Of a DNA stretch of 23,359 bases, positions 7,414-14,935 are shown piece by piece. The position numbers were made by a program, and so were the translations under genes. The stretch spans positions 1 through 23,359 of the forward strand of contig CACXGH010000239.1 in the NCBI GenBank assembly GCA_902767175.1, read 5' to 3'. The notes under the pieces are model-generated. The model was not told the DNA's origin and made no database searches. It saw nothing but the letters and a program-made list of their open reading frames with translations. Position 1 is the stretch's first letter; each line of letters starts with the position of its first letter. The DNA comes from an uncultured Ruminococcus sp. (GTDB lineage Bacteria; Bacillota; Clostridia; Oscillospirales; Acutalibacteraceae).

Positions 7414-7442
7414 TTTACGAATTCAATAAATTATGCTATAAT
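7414..7442 (+). promoter_or_regulatory. Extended -10 promoter for mscL
   Basis: TTTACG (7414-7419), 17-nt spacer, TATAAT (7437-7442), with TGC directly before the -10 box (extended -10). Confidence 0.75.
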
Positions 7443-7479
7443 GTTTTCATAATTTTTTTAAAGAAAGGTGAAAATAACT

Positions 7480-7950
7480 ATGGGTAAGTTCACATCTGAA
7501 TTCAAGGAATTTGTTCTGAGAGGCAATGTTCTTGACCTTGCAGTCGGTGTTATCATCGGCGGAGCTTTCCAGACTATAGTAACATCTCTCTGCGATGATG
7601 TTATTATGCCCGGTGTTCAGTATATCATCGGTGCTACTATGGGACTCGACGCAAATGATCCCGACCAGCTCAAAAAGATGATGGCTGTGCTTAACGTAGG
7701 TCCTATCAATCTCGGTAACTTCGTAGCTGCTATTATCAACTTCCTCATTATGGCTCTTATCATCTTCATTTTTGTTAAGGGCGTTAATAAGTTGATGAAT
7801 GTACGCAAAAAGCCCGAACCTGAGGCAGAGCCTACAACAAAGAAGTGCCCCTTCTGTATGAGCGAGATAGCAATAGAGGCTACACGCTGCCCTCATTGTA
7901 CATCTGTACTTGAGCTTGCTGAAGAAGCACTTGCAGACGGCAAAAAATAA
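7480..7950 (+). CDS. mscL: Large-conductance mechanosensitive channel with C-terminal zinc ribbon
   Basis: A 156-residue protein whose first 110 residues are MscL, the pentameric tension-gated pore that releases solutes on osmotic downshock. FKEFVLRGNVLDLAVGVIIGGAF (8-30) is the conserved N-terminal helix and start of TM1; TM2 is about 80-100 (NFVAAIINFLIMALIIFIFV). Instead of the short helical tail of E. coli MscL, a Pro/Glu linker (111-118) leads to CPFC-x10-CPHC (C123, C126, C137, C140), a cytoplasmic zinc ribbon. Similar tails are known in other Gram-positive MscL proteins. ATG 7480 is preferred over an in-frame GTG at 7468, which overlaps the ribosome site gaaagg (7463-7468). The gene converges with the minus-strand gene ending at 7970. 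Confidence 0.94.
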   Translation: MGKFTSEFKEFVLRGNVLDLAVGVIIGGAFQTIVTSLCDDVIMPGVQYIIGATMGLDANDPDQLKKMMAVLNVGPINLGNFVAAIINFLIMALIIFIFVKGVNKLMNVRKKPEPEAEPTTKKCPFCMSEIAIEATRCPHCTSVLELAEEALADGKK

Positions 7951-7976
7951 GCCTTGAAGTAATAATACCTCAAAGC
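7942..7976 (-). terminator. Terminator for the small Cys-rich gene, between convergent genes
   Basis: Read on the minus strand, gctttgagg and cttcaaggc form a 9-bp RNA stem with two G-U pairs, followed by ttatttttt. The same bases read on the plus strand give two A-C mismatches, so it favours the minus direction. The stem includes the stop codon of the minus gene and the T-run lies in the end of mscL. Confidence 0.6.
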
Positions 7977-8188
7977 TTGAAATCATCGGCGGTAAATTTC
8001 GGAAGTGTCGGCAGGGAACGAGGCTCACGCTTTAACGGATCATATTCGTATCTCTTACAAGTGTCGCCCGTATCAACCGTGCCGTATGGACACACCGGAT
8101 TACCGCTGTTGTTTTTTTGGCAGTATTTACAATACTCACAGCGAGGCGGAATGTTGTTTCCGAAAAGCTTTTTTTTCGACAGGAACAT
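7970..8188 (-). CDS. Small Cys-rich conserved protein of Clostridia, function unknown
   Basis: A 72-residue protein beginning MFLSKKKLFGNNIPP and ending DPLKREPRSLPTLPKFTADDFKL. This head and tail recur in short uncharacterised clostridial proteins, which supports it as a real gene. Five cysteines (17, 20, 23, 33 and 44), the first three spaced as C-x2-C-x2-C, suggest metal or Fe-S binding; no function is established. The start at 8188 is chosen over an ATG at 8212 because aggagg sits about 7 nt upstream of it and the family begins MFL. It has its own promoter (8224-8252) and terminator, and is divergent from pgeF. No signal peptide or membrane segment is seen, so it is probably cytoplasmic. 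Confidence 0.8.
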   Translation of the reverse strand: MFLSKKKLFGNNIPPRCEYCKYCQKNNSGNPVCPYGTVDTGDTCKRYEYDPLKREPRSLPTLPKFTADDFKL

Positions 8189-8223
8189 ATTTACCCTCCT
8201 TTTTTTCGTCATTTACCCTTTCT

Positions 8224-8252
8224 ATTATACATATTATGTCTTAATATGTAAA
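8224..8252 (-). promoter_or_regulatory. Promoter for the small Cys-rich gene
   Basis: On the minus strand TTTACA (8252-8247), 17-nt spacer, TATAAT (8229-8224). It lies in the 92-bp divergent region shared with pgeF; a plus-strand promoter in this stretch is not clear. Confidence 0.65.
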
Positions 8253-8280
8253 TACCTATATTTTTCAAGAGGTAACGGAT

Positions 8281-9114
8281 ATGGTTTTTAAGAGCAATAA
8301 TACCGACTTAAATTTTATTGACGGAGTAGGCTTTCTTACCTTCCCTGCTCTGTCAGAGCTTTCCTTCATAAATCATGCCTTCTCTACACGCATAGGCGGA
8401 GTCAGCACTGAAGAGTTCAAGTCAATGAACCTCAACTTCAAGCGAGGCGATGACCCTGAGAGAGTCACAGAGAACTATAAAATATTCTGCAAAGCCGCCG
8501 GCTTTGATTATAACACCCTTATAAGCTCATCACAGGATCACAATACCAATGTAAGATGCGTTACAAGTGAAGACTGCGGTATCGGGATTTACCGTGAGCA
8601 TGATATGGAGAGCGTTGACGCACTTGTCACCAATGAGCCGAATGTCACTCTCGTAACGCATTATGCTGACTGTACTCCCCTATACTTTGCGGATCCTGAG
8701 AAGCGTGTCATAGCTTTGGCTCATGCCGGCTGGAGGGGTACTGTCGAAAAAATAGGTGAAGCGGTCGTAGACGTTATGACGGAAAAATACGGCTGTGACA
8801 CCACGGATATAATAGCGGTTGTAGGTCCAGCGATAGGCCCGTGCTGCTATGAGGTGGATACTCCCGTATATGAGCGCTTCGCTTCTCTTACGGAGCTGAA
8901 GCCTGCTTATTTTACAAAGACTCTCGGTCACGGAAAGTTCCTCGTCGATTTAAAGGAAACCAACAGACGAATGCTTCTTGAAGCAGGGCTTCTGAGTATA
9001 AATATCACTATAAGCGATGTCTGTACAAAATGCAACAGCGGTCTGCTCTATTCTCACAGGGCAAGCGGCGGAAAAAGAGGCGGTCTTATTGCTATGATGT
9101 GCATTAAGCCGTAA
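8281..9114 (+). CDS. pgeF: Peptidoglycan editing factor PgeF / YlmD-YfiH family (purine nucleoside phosphorylase-like, 'laccase domain')
   Basis: A 277-residue cytoplasmic enzyme of the family once called multicopper polyphenol oxidase. Members act on purine nucleosides, and E. coli PgeF corrects UDP-MurNAc-L-Ser errors. Metal-site residues are visible: H87 in SSQDHNTN (usually QxHG, here diverged), C131 in HYADCTPLYF, and H148 in ALAHAGWRGTV. VGPAIGPCCYEV and the C-terminal CTKCNSGLLYSHRASGGKRGG complete the family pattern. Length is normal. aagagg (8267-8272) lies 8 nt before ATG. It is alone between a divergent gene and a convergent operon, so there is no sepF/ylmE cell-division cluster around it. 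Confidence 0.9.
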   Translation: MVFKSNNTDLNFIDGVGFLTFPALSELSFINHAFSTRIGGVSTEEFKSMNLNFKRGDDPERVTENYKIFCKAAGFDYNTLISSSQDHNTNVRCVTSEDCGIGIYREHDMESVDALVTNEPNVTLVTHYADCTPLYFADPEKRVIALAHAGWRGTVEKIGEAVVDVMTEKYGCDTTDIIAVVGPAIGPCCYEVDTPVYERFASLTELKPAYFTKTLGHGKFLVDLKETNRRMLLEAGLLSINITISDVCTKCNSGLLYSHRASGGKRGGLIAMMCIKP

Positions 9115-9136
9115 TTTACGATATACACAATTAAGA

Positions 9137-9170
9137 CTCTGACAGTTGTTATGCTGTCAGAGCCTTATTA
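9137..9170. terminator. Bidirectional terminator between pgeF and the ATPase operon
   Basis: ctctgacag (9137-9145) and ctgtcagag (9154-9162) form a perfect 9-bp stem with an 8-nt loop. Plus-strand reading continues ccttattatttc, minus-strand reading continues tcttaatt. It lies between two converging stop codons. Confidence 0.8.
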
Positions 9171-9172
9171 TT

Positions 9173-9835
9173 TCATTCATTGCGCTGCGAATAATGGTGA
9201 GCCTTTTCAAGAAGCATATCCTTGACTTTCATAAGTCTTGTGCGGCTGCTTCTGTCGTTTTCCTCAAGCTTCATCGCAATGTATTTTATAGTAGCCTCAT
9301 AACGGGGTATCATAACGTGCTCAAGAGAATTAACTCTTCTTCTCGTGCGTTCTATTTCTGCAGCCATAAGTTCACAGCTTTTTTCTGTCTCGGCAAGCCT
9401 TATCAGATCGGGCATAATGTCATTAAGAGCCGTAACGGCATCGTCAAGCTCAAATGAGGTAAATGCAAAGCCGTATGGATAGATATCGTTTTTTTCGGGG
9501 CTTTGACTGACAGACGTAAACACAGGAACATCGACACTCATTATATTTTTAGAGCCAACATTAACGCCTGTCTGCTGCTTAGAGGACATCAGCGACGAAT
9601 CAAGAGCCTTTTTGCTCATTACAGCACTTGCATTTACAAAATGCGCACTGCACTCGGCAAGCTCGGCTTCAACCTTCTCACGAAGGCGCTTATTCTCCTG
9701 AACAAGCTCAATAAACTGTCTCATTAGTTCATCACGCTTGTCTTTGAGCATTTTATGTCCCCTTTTTGCAGTTACAAGCTGTTTTTTCAGCTTAGTCATC
9801 TGCATTCTTGTGGGGTTTACATTCATAATGTCCAT
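9173..9835 (-). CDS. ntpD: V-type ATPase subunit D (central stalk)
   Basis: A 220-residue, mostly helical protein, the rotor shaft that turns inside the A3B3 head. MNVNPTRMQMTKLKKQLVTAKRGHKMLKDKRDELMRQF is the diagnostic N-terminus of subunit D, here split between residues 4 and 41, and the C-terminal helix (VNSLEHVMIPRYEATIKYI, then LEENDRSSRTRLMKVKDM) forms the other half of the coiled coil. Length is in the usual 200-230 range. Last gene of the ntp operon, 18 nt after ntpB; aaggag lies 7 nt before ATG at 9835. The operon ends at the bidirectional hairpin 9137-9162; the E. hirae additions ntpH and ntpJ are not found. Confidence 0.95.
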   Translation of the reverse strand: MDIMNVNPTRMQMTKLKKQLVTAKRGHKMLKDKRDELMRQFIELVQENKRLREKVEAELAECSAHFVNASAVMSKKALDSSLMSSKQQTGVNVGSKNIMSVDVPVFTSVSQSPEKNDIYPYGFAFTSFELDDAVTALNDIMPDLIRLAETEKSCELMAAEIERTRRRVNSLEHVMIPRYEATIKYIAMKLEENDRSSRTRLMKVKDMLLEKAHHYSQRNE

Positions 9836-9853
9836 AGCAATGCTCCTTATGCC

Positions 9854-11224
9854 TTATTTGCCGTAATACTTGTCAAGCATATCGTCCTTGATACGCTTAA
9901 GCTCACTTCTCGGCAGTATATGAAGAAGCTCCCAGCCCTTATCAAGTGTTTCTTCGATAGTACGGTTTGTAGTATAGCCCTGAGATACATATTCTCTCTC
10001 AAAGGCTTCTGCAAACTCCGCATACTTCTTATCTATTTCGGTGAGTGCTGCTTCACCGAGAACTATCATAAGCTCACGGGCGTCCTTTCCTCTTGCATAA
10101 GCAGAAAAAAGCTGGTTCATTGTTGCCGCATGGTCTTCTCTTGTTCTTCCGACACCTATACCCTTATCCTTAAGACGTGAAAGTGACGGAAGAACATCTA
10201 TCGGGGGAGTAATTCCCTTTCTGTAAAGCTCACGGCTCAGAATTATCTGTCCCTCTGTAATATAGCCCGTAAGGTCAGGGATAGGATGTGTCTTATCGTC
10301 CTCGGGCATTGTAAGTATTGGAATAAGTGTAATAGAGCCGTCCTTGCCCTTTTGTCTGCCTGCTCTTTCATATAGAGTGGCAAGATTAGTATACATATAA
10401 CCGGGATAGCCTCTTCTGCCGGGAACTTCCTTTCGTGCTGCAGATACCTCACGGAGTGCATCGGCATAGTTTGTAATATCGGTCATTATTACAAGAACGT
10501 GCATACCGAGATCAAAGGCAAGGTACTCTGCTGCGGTAAGAGCCATTCTGGGTGTTGCAATACGCTCAATTGCAGGGTCATTTGCAAGGTTTACGAACAT
10601 TACCGTTCTGTCTATAGCACCTGTCTCACGGAAGGACTGAACAAAATAATCCGACTCCTCATAGGTAATACCCATTGCTGCAAATACAACGGCAAACTGC
10701 TCGTCCTTCCCCTTTACTGCAGCCTGTCGTGCTATCTGGGCAGCAAGCTGTGCATGAGGAAGACCTGAAGGCGAGAAAATAGGCAGCTTCTGTCCTCTTA
10801 CGAGTGTATTTAATCCATCAATAGCCGAAACACCTGTCTGAATGAATTCCTGAGGATAGTCACGGGCTGCAGGGTTCATAGGAGTGCCGTTGATATCAAG
10901 TCTCTTTTCCGGAATAATGGCAGGGCCGTCATCTATAGGATTGCCGAGTCCGTCAAAAACTCTTGAGAGCATATCAGACGACACGGGCAGCTCCATTGAT
11001 TTGCCTAAAAAACGCACTTTGGATTCAGCAAGGTTTATGCCTGCTGCAGAGTCAAAAAGCTGAACGAGGGCATTTGTGCCGTCTACCTCAAGCACCTGAC
11101 AGCGGCGTTTTTCACCGTTAGGCAGTTCTATTTCACCAAGCTCATTGTAGGTTACCCCCTCAACATCGCTTATCATCATCAGAGGACCCGCGACCTCTCT
11201 TATGGTACGGTATTCCTTAGGCAT
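9854..11224 (-). CDS. ntpB: V-type ATPase subunit B (regulatory nucleotide-site subunit)
   Basis: A 456-residue subunit that alternates with A in the hexameric head. It starts YRTIREVAGPLMMISDVEGV, has the beta barrel, then a nucleotide-fold domain where the P-loop is replaced by SPSGLPHAQLAAQIARQA, as expected of a non-catalytic subunit. FAAMGITYEESDYF, PALERI-type segment NDPAIERIATPRMALTAAEYLAFD and PGRRGYPGYMYTNLATLYERAGR are family hallmarks. Its ATG overlaps the ntpA stop (ATGA, one shared base at 11224), implying translational coupling that helps keep A and B equimolar. aaggag is 9 nt upstream. Full length. Confidence 0.97.
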   Translation of the reverse strand: MPKEYRTIREVAGPLMMISDVEGVTYNELGEIELPNGEKRRCQVLEVDGTNALVQLFDSAAGINLAESKVRFLGKSMELPVSSDMLSRVFDGLGNPIDDGPAIIPEKRLDINGTPMNPAARDYPQEFIQTGVSAIDGLNTLVRGQKLPIFSPSGLPHAQLAAQIARQAAVKGKDEQFAVVFAAMGITYEESDYFVQSFRETGAIDRTVMFVNLANDPAIERIATPRMALTAAEYLAFDLGMHVLVIMTDITNYADALREVSAARKEVPGRRGYPGYMYTNLATLYERAGRQKGKDGSITLIPILTMPEDDKTHPIPDLTGYITEGQIILSRELYRKGITPPIDVLPSLSRLKDKGIGVGRTREDHAATMNQLFSAYARGKDARELMIVLGEAALTEIDKKYAEFAEAFEREYVSQGYTTNRTIEETLDKGWELLHILPRSELKRIKDDMLDKYYGK

Positions 11225-12990
11225 CAGTCCTCACTCCTTTCAATAACGTCCTCTATCTCATTATCAAGAATTGCACCGATAGACTCAAATTCCGAGTCAA
11301 TTTTTTCCTCTTCCTCATATTTGAATCTGCCGATTCTTTCACGGACAGCCATAGACATGAGCATTTCTATATCTGCGCCTTTTCCGAGTGCTTCGGAGCA
11401 TTTATCATAGCAAAGAAGTATAGCTCTCATCATAAGCACCTGTTTTTTCAGCGAGGTATAGGTATCTGTCGGATCAAATGCATTCTGATGCAGATAGTCC
11501 TCACGGATAGAGCGGGCAGTTTCGAGCTTGAGTCTGTCATTTGATGAAAGTGCGTCCATACCGACAAGGTTAACTATTTCCTGCAGCTCAGATTCGTCCT
11601 GCAGAAGTGCCATTATTCTTCCCCTCAGCTCCATAAAGTCCTTTGAAGCATTTTCCGAGAACCATTTTGCAAGCTGGTCTGTATAGAGCGAATAGCTTGT
11701 CAGCCAATTTATTGCAGGAAAATGTCTCTTATATGCAAGAGAAGCATCAAGTCCCCAGAACACCTTTACGATACGAAGCGTTGCCTGAGAAACAGGCTCG
11801 GAAATATCGCCGCCGGGAGGTGATACTGCTCCGATAACAGAGAGTGCTCCCTCAGTATCGCCAGAACCGTTTACTATAACACGGCCTGCACGCTCATAGA
11901 ACTGAGCAAGACGGCTGCCGAGGTATGCAGGATAGCCCTCCTCACCGGGCATTTCCTCAAGACGGCCGGACATCTCACGAAGTGCCTCCGCCCATCTTGA
12001 AGTAGAATCAGCCATAAGAGCTACCGTATAGCCCATATCCCTGAAATATTCGGCAATTGTAATACCTGTATAAATTGATGCCTCACGGGCAGCAACGGGC
12101 ATATCCGATGTATTGGCGATAAGAACGGTACGCTCCATCAGAGAATTGCCTGTTCTCGGATCTTTAAGCTCAGGAAACTCATTCAGAACATCTGTCATTT
12201 CGTTTCCGCGCTCACCGCAGCCGATATATACGATAATATCCGCTGCTGCCCATTTAGCGAGCTGATGCTGAACTACAGTCTTGCCTGAGCCGAAGGGACC
12301 GGGAACGGCAGCAACACCGCCCTTAGCTATTGGGAAAAGCGTATCAATAGTTCTCTGTCCCGTTGTAAGAAGAATATCGGGAGAAAGCTTGCGCTTATAA
12401 GGTCTGCCGATACGGACAGGCCATTTTACTGCCATTGAGACATTCTCTGTCTTTCCGTCATTTTCAAGAACGGCAACTGTCTCATCAACCGTGAAGTCGC
12501 CTTCCTTTATGTTTTTGACAGTGCCGCTCATTTTATTGGGAACAAGGATCTTATGGAGAACAGCTTTTGTCTCCTGCACCGTACCGAGAACATCGCCTGC
12601 CTGCACCTTTGCGCCTGCCTTTACCTCAGGCGTAAAGTGCCATTTTTTATTATGGTCAAGAGAAGGCACCTCAACACCTCTCGTCAGGTTATTTCCTGCG
12701 ACCTTCATTATTTCATTAAGAGGGCGCTGTATACCGTCATAGATAGCGCCGATAAGACCGGGGCCAAGCTCTACGGAAAGCGGTACGCCTGTAGACTCGA
12801 CCTTTTCACCCGGTCCGAGGCCGGATGTTTCCTCATAAACCTGTATTGATGCCTTATCTCCGTGCATTTCGATTATCTCACCGATAAGTCTCTGACTGCT
12901 TACACGAACGACATCAAACATATTTGCATTTCGCATTCCCTCCGCTATAACGAGAGGGCCTGCTACCTTAGTTATAATTCCGCTTATCAA
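11224..12990 (-). CDS. ntpA: V-type ATPase subunit A (catalytic)
   Basis: The 588-residue ATP-hydrolysing subunit. Order: N-terminal barrel (GIITKVAGPLVIAEGM), the insertion unique to V/A-type A subunits (about 115-190), P-loop GPFGSGKT (231-238, K237), catalytic E260 in GCGERGNEM, then MADSTSRWAEALREMSGRLEEMPGEEGYPAYL. The reading frame begins with TTG at 12990, and no in-frame ATG precedes the conserved barrel; gaggtg (13002-12997), overlapping the ntpG stop, lies 6 nt upstream and supports TTG. The downstream gene ntpB overlaps by one base. Cytoplasmic V1 head; couples ATP hydrolysis (or synthesis) to ion movement through the NtpK ring. Confidence 0.97.
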   Translation of the reverse strand: MISGIITKVAGPLVIAEGMRNANMFDVVRVSSQRLIGEIIEMHGDKASIQVYEETSGLGPGEKVESTGVPLSVELGPGLIGAIYDGIQRPLNEIMKVAGNNLTRGVEVPSLDHNKKWHFTPEVKAGAKVQAGDVLGTVQETKAVLHKILVPNKMSGTVKNIKEGDFTVDETVAVLENDGKTENVSMAVKWPVRIGRPYKRKLSPDILLTTGQRTIDTLFPIAKGGVAAVPGPFGSGKTVVQHQLAKWAAADIIVYIGCGERGNEMTDVLNEFPELKDPRTGNSLMERTVLIANTSDMPVAAREASIYTGITIAEYFRDMGYTVALMADSTSRWAEALREMSGRLEEMPGEEGYPAYLGSRLAQFYERAGRVIVNGSGDTEGALSVIGAVSPPGGDISEPVSQATLRIVKVFWGLDASLAYKRHFPAINWLTSYSLYTDQLAKWFSENASKDFMELRGRIMALLQDESELQEIVNLVGMDALSSNDRLKLETARSIREDYLHQNAFDPTDTYTSLKKQVLMMRAILLCYDKCSEALGKGADIEMLMSMAVRERIGRFKYEEEEKIDSEFESIGAILDNEIEDVIERSED

Positions 12991-13000
12991 GTTTCACACC

Positions 13001-13324
13001 TCAATTTTTAAAGAGTATGTCCGAGCCAACTGCCTGTTCTACAAAAGAGGAAAGTCTCCTCTGTCCTATACCTGTATTTCCTCTGACACCCGGCAGCGGT
13101 ATTATTGCAGGTACAGCCTTTTCCGCAAATTTTTCTCTTTCCTTGGCGGAGGCCTCGAATATTTCCTCAGTCATATAGATGATAGCATAATAGTCATTTT
13201 CCGTTATCTGTTTCAGAAGCTGCGGTGAGCTTACCGGTTCGTCACAGACGAACATATCCATACCCACTGCGCCAAAGCCCTTTATACTTTCACTGTCACC
13301 TATTACAGCGATACTTTTAGCCAT
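13001..13324 (-). CDS. ntpG: V-type ATPase subunit F (central stalk tip), NtpG in E. hirae naming
   Basis: A 107-residue small Rossmann-like subunit that binds subunit D in the rotor. The start MAKSIAVIGDSESIKGFGAVG matches the family opening ('iaviGd.d.v.GF.l.G'); the middle NDYYAIIYMTEEIFEAS and VPAIIPLPGVRG are typical. ATG 13324 is preferred to GTG 13333 because it fits the family N-terminus; either way it overlaps the ntpC stop (8 nt for ATG), pointing to coupled translation rather than a strong ribosome site of its own. Position between C and A is the standard ntp order. Confidence 0.9.
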   Translation of the reverse strand: MAKSIAVIGDSESIKGFGAVGMDMFVCDEPVSSPQLLKQITENDYYAIIYMTEEIFEASAKEREKFAEKAVPAIIPLPGVRGNTGIGQRRLSSFVEQAVGSDILFKN

Positions 13325-14288
13325 ATATCTCACGCAGCCTTTCTCTTATTCTTTCAGGCGGTGTATTTGTCTTTATGCCGCCTGCTATAATATATATCAT
13401 CTTTCTTTCATATTCACAGCCGATATAATAACCGAGCAGCGGCTCAGGGCCTTCGCTTGAAAGCCTGCACAGCCTTTTGGCAGCCTGTATAAGCAGGTTG
13501 TCGACATATTTTTCAAACAGAGATGACGACTCCGAAAACGCTGCCATTGCCTTATCGCAGCTATACGCTCTCTGCTTTTCGAGGTATTGTATCAGTGCTT
13601 CACTTCCCTGAAGCGACAGTCTGACTACCTCCGGCTTATCAAATTCAGGACAGTCACACAGTGCCTTCTCAAGAAAGTACCTGCTTACCCCTGCCTTTGC
13701 TCCTCTGAGAGCCGTCTTAACATTGACGAAGAACACGAAAGTATAGATATATTCCTTGAGGAATACAGAACGGGTGCGGTTACCCTCGTCTATAAGCTTA
13801 TCAAGTACACCTCTGTCTATATACGCATCGCTCAGCCTTGCATCCTTGGTTTCGGCAAGTATCTGATACGCTCTGTTTGCAGGGCGCACAAGCCATTGAG
13901 GGAAAGAATCAAACCGTCTGTTTTCGACAGCCTTTATCAGATCCTCTTTTTTTATCGTGCATGGTTCGATAAGAAGAGCTTCATATTTGCTGTCTGACAT
14001 CACGCCCTTGAGCACTGTCTTAAGATTATGGATATCATTTCTTATAAAAAAGGGAGAGAACAGCTCCATATCGGGTGCGATACTTCTTATATACCGCCAC
14101 ATTTTCTGAGTATTGCTCTCTATTATCTCATCTACGGTATTACCGTCACCGTAGCCCTTATCCTTGAGATAGTTTACAAGCTCATTTTCGCTTTTAAGGG
14201 AAAGCATCTGCTCAACATCAGGCTCGGAGAACATCGAATTCTCCTTCGCACGGACAGAGCCTATGGAAAATTCATACGATAAAGCCAT
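13317..14288 (-). CDS. ntpC: V-type ATPase subunit C (d-type connector)
   Basis: A 323-residue helical, funnel-shaped subunit that joins the D/F shaft to the membrane ring. The N-terminus ALSYEFSIGSVRAKENSMFS followed by DVEQMLSLKSENELVNYLKDKGYG is the usual first repeat of this family. NIRNDIHNLKTVLK-like segment FFIRNDIHNLKTVLKG and the C-terminal PEPLLGYYIGCEYERKMI are also characteristic. Slightly short for the family (often 330-380), without an obvious gap. A purine-rich aaggggg site overlapping the end of ntpE precedes ATG 14288; its own stop overlaps ntpG. Confidence 0.92.
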   Translation of the reverse strand: MALSYEFSIGSVRAKENSMFSEPDVEQMLSLKSENELVNYLKDKGYGDGNTVDEIIESNTQKMWRYIRSIAPDMELFSPFFIRNDIHNLKTVLKGVMSDSKYEALLIEPCTIKKEDLIKAVENRRFDSFPQWLVRPANRAYQILAETKDARLSDAYIDRGVLDKLIDEGNRTRSVFLKEYIYTFVFFVNVKTALRGAKAGVSRYFLEKALCDCPEFDKPEVVRLSLQGSEALIQYLEKQRAYSCDKAMAAFSESSSLFEKYVDNLLIQAAKRLCRLSSEGPEPLLGYYIGCEYERKMIYIIAGGIKTNTPPERIRERLREIYG

Positions 14289-14298
14289 ATTATCCCCC

Positions 14299-14883
14299 TT
14301 AATCCTTAAAAAGCTCTCGGTTGATAAGGTCCTCTACAGCCTCTCTTTTTTCGGCTATAACCGACTCAAAGCTCATATTATCCTCGATATCACCGTTTTT
14401 AAGAATAAAGCCTGTTTTAATGCTCTTATCGGGTATCATGCTGAGTGTCGCTTTAATGCCGCTTTCCGAAAGCTTTTTTTCAAAATCTTCCGGTACTCTT
14501 TTAATGTCTCTTTCTCCGAGGAACACTATACCCTCTTTATTTCCGAGGGTAGAAGCAAACTTATAAATAAGCTCAAAGTACTGCTTGTCCTCAAGCTCAC
14601 TCATGTATACGAGCACAGCATCAACAGCCTTATCTATCTCTTTTCTCTTTGCTTTAAGAAGGATATTTCTCTTTTCAAGCTCTATCCTGCTTTTAGATGC
14701 CTTTGTAAGCTTTTCTGTCTGCTCAGCCTTCTTTTTCTCGGCATTACTGATTATCTCATCAGCCTTTGCCTTGGCTTTTTCGATAATTGAGGAGCATTTA
14801 GCCTTGCTCTGGTTTTTTATTTCTTCGATAGTCTTTTCACTGTCCTCTCTGATGACGGACAGTATTTTTTCACCGCTGCTCAT
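14299..14883 (-). CDS. ntpE: V-type ATPase subunit E (peripheral stalk)
   Basis: A 194-residue protein: a long charged N-terminal coiled coil (about residues 5-90, rich in Lys, Glu and Ala: KTIEEIKNQSKAKCSSIIEK) and a globular C-terminal domain that docks on the A3B3 head (GIVFLGERDIKRVPEDFEKK, SIKTGFILKNGDIEDNMSFE). The C-terminal part resembles the 'GgfvL..GdieinnsFe' motif of subunit E. Start: ATG 14883 is preferred to GTG 14889, because aggtgg (14898-14893) lies 9 nt from it. It forms the stator with NtpF, encoded first in the operon. Confidence 0.9.
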   Translation of the reverse strand: MSSGEKILSVIREDSEKTIEEIKNQSKAKCSSIIEKAKAKADEIISNAEKKKAEQTEKLTKASKSRIELEKRNILLKAKRKEIDKAVDAVLVYMSELEDKQYFELIYKFASTLGNKEGIVFLGERDIKRVPEDFEKKLSESGIKATLSMIPDKSIKTGFILKNGDIEDNMSFESVIAEKREAVEDLINRELFKD

Positions 14884-14935
14884 ACACACTACCCACCTTT
14901 ATAAACGAATTCTTTGTTTTTCCTGTATCCGCCTG

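Noticed and set aside
7447..8028. Open frame of 193 codons on the minus strand opposite mscL
   Set aside because: It covers mscL, whose protein is unmistakable, and runs through the end of the small Cys-rich gene in another frame; composition is shadow-like.
8005..8244. Plus-strand open frames over the small Cys-rich gene
   Set aside because: The minus-strand product has a conserved head and tail, a promoter, ribosome site and terminator; the plus frames have none of these.
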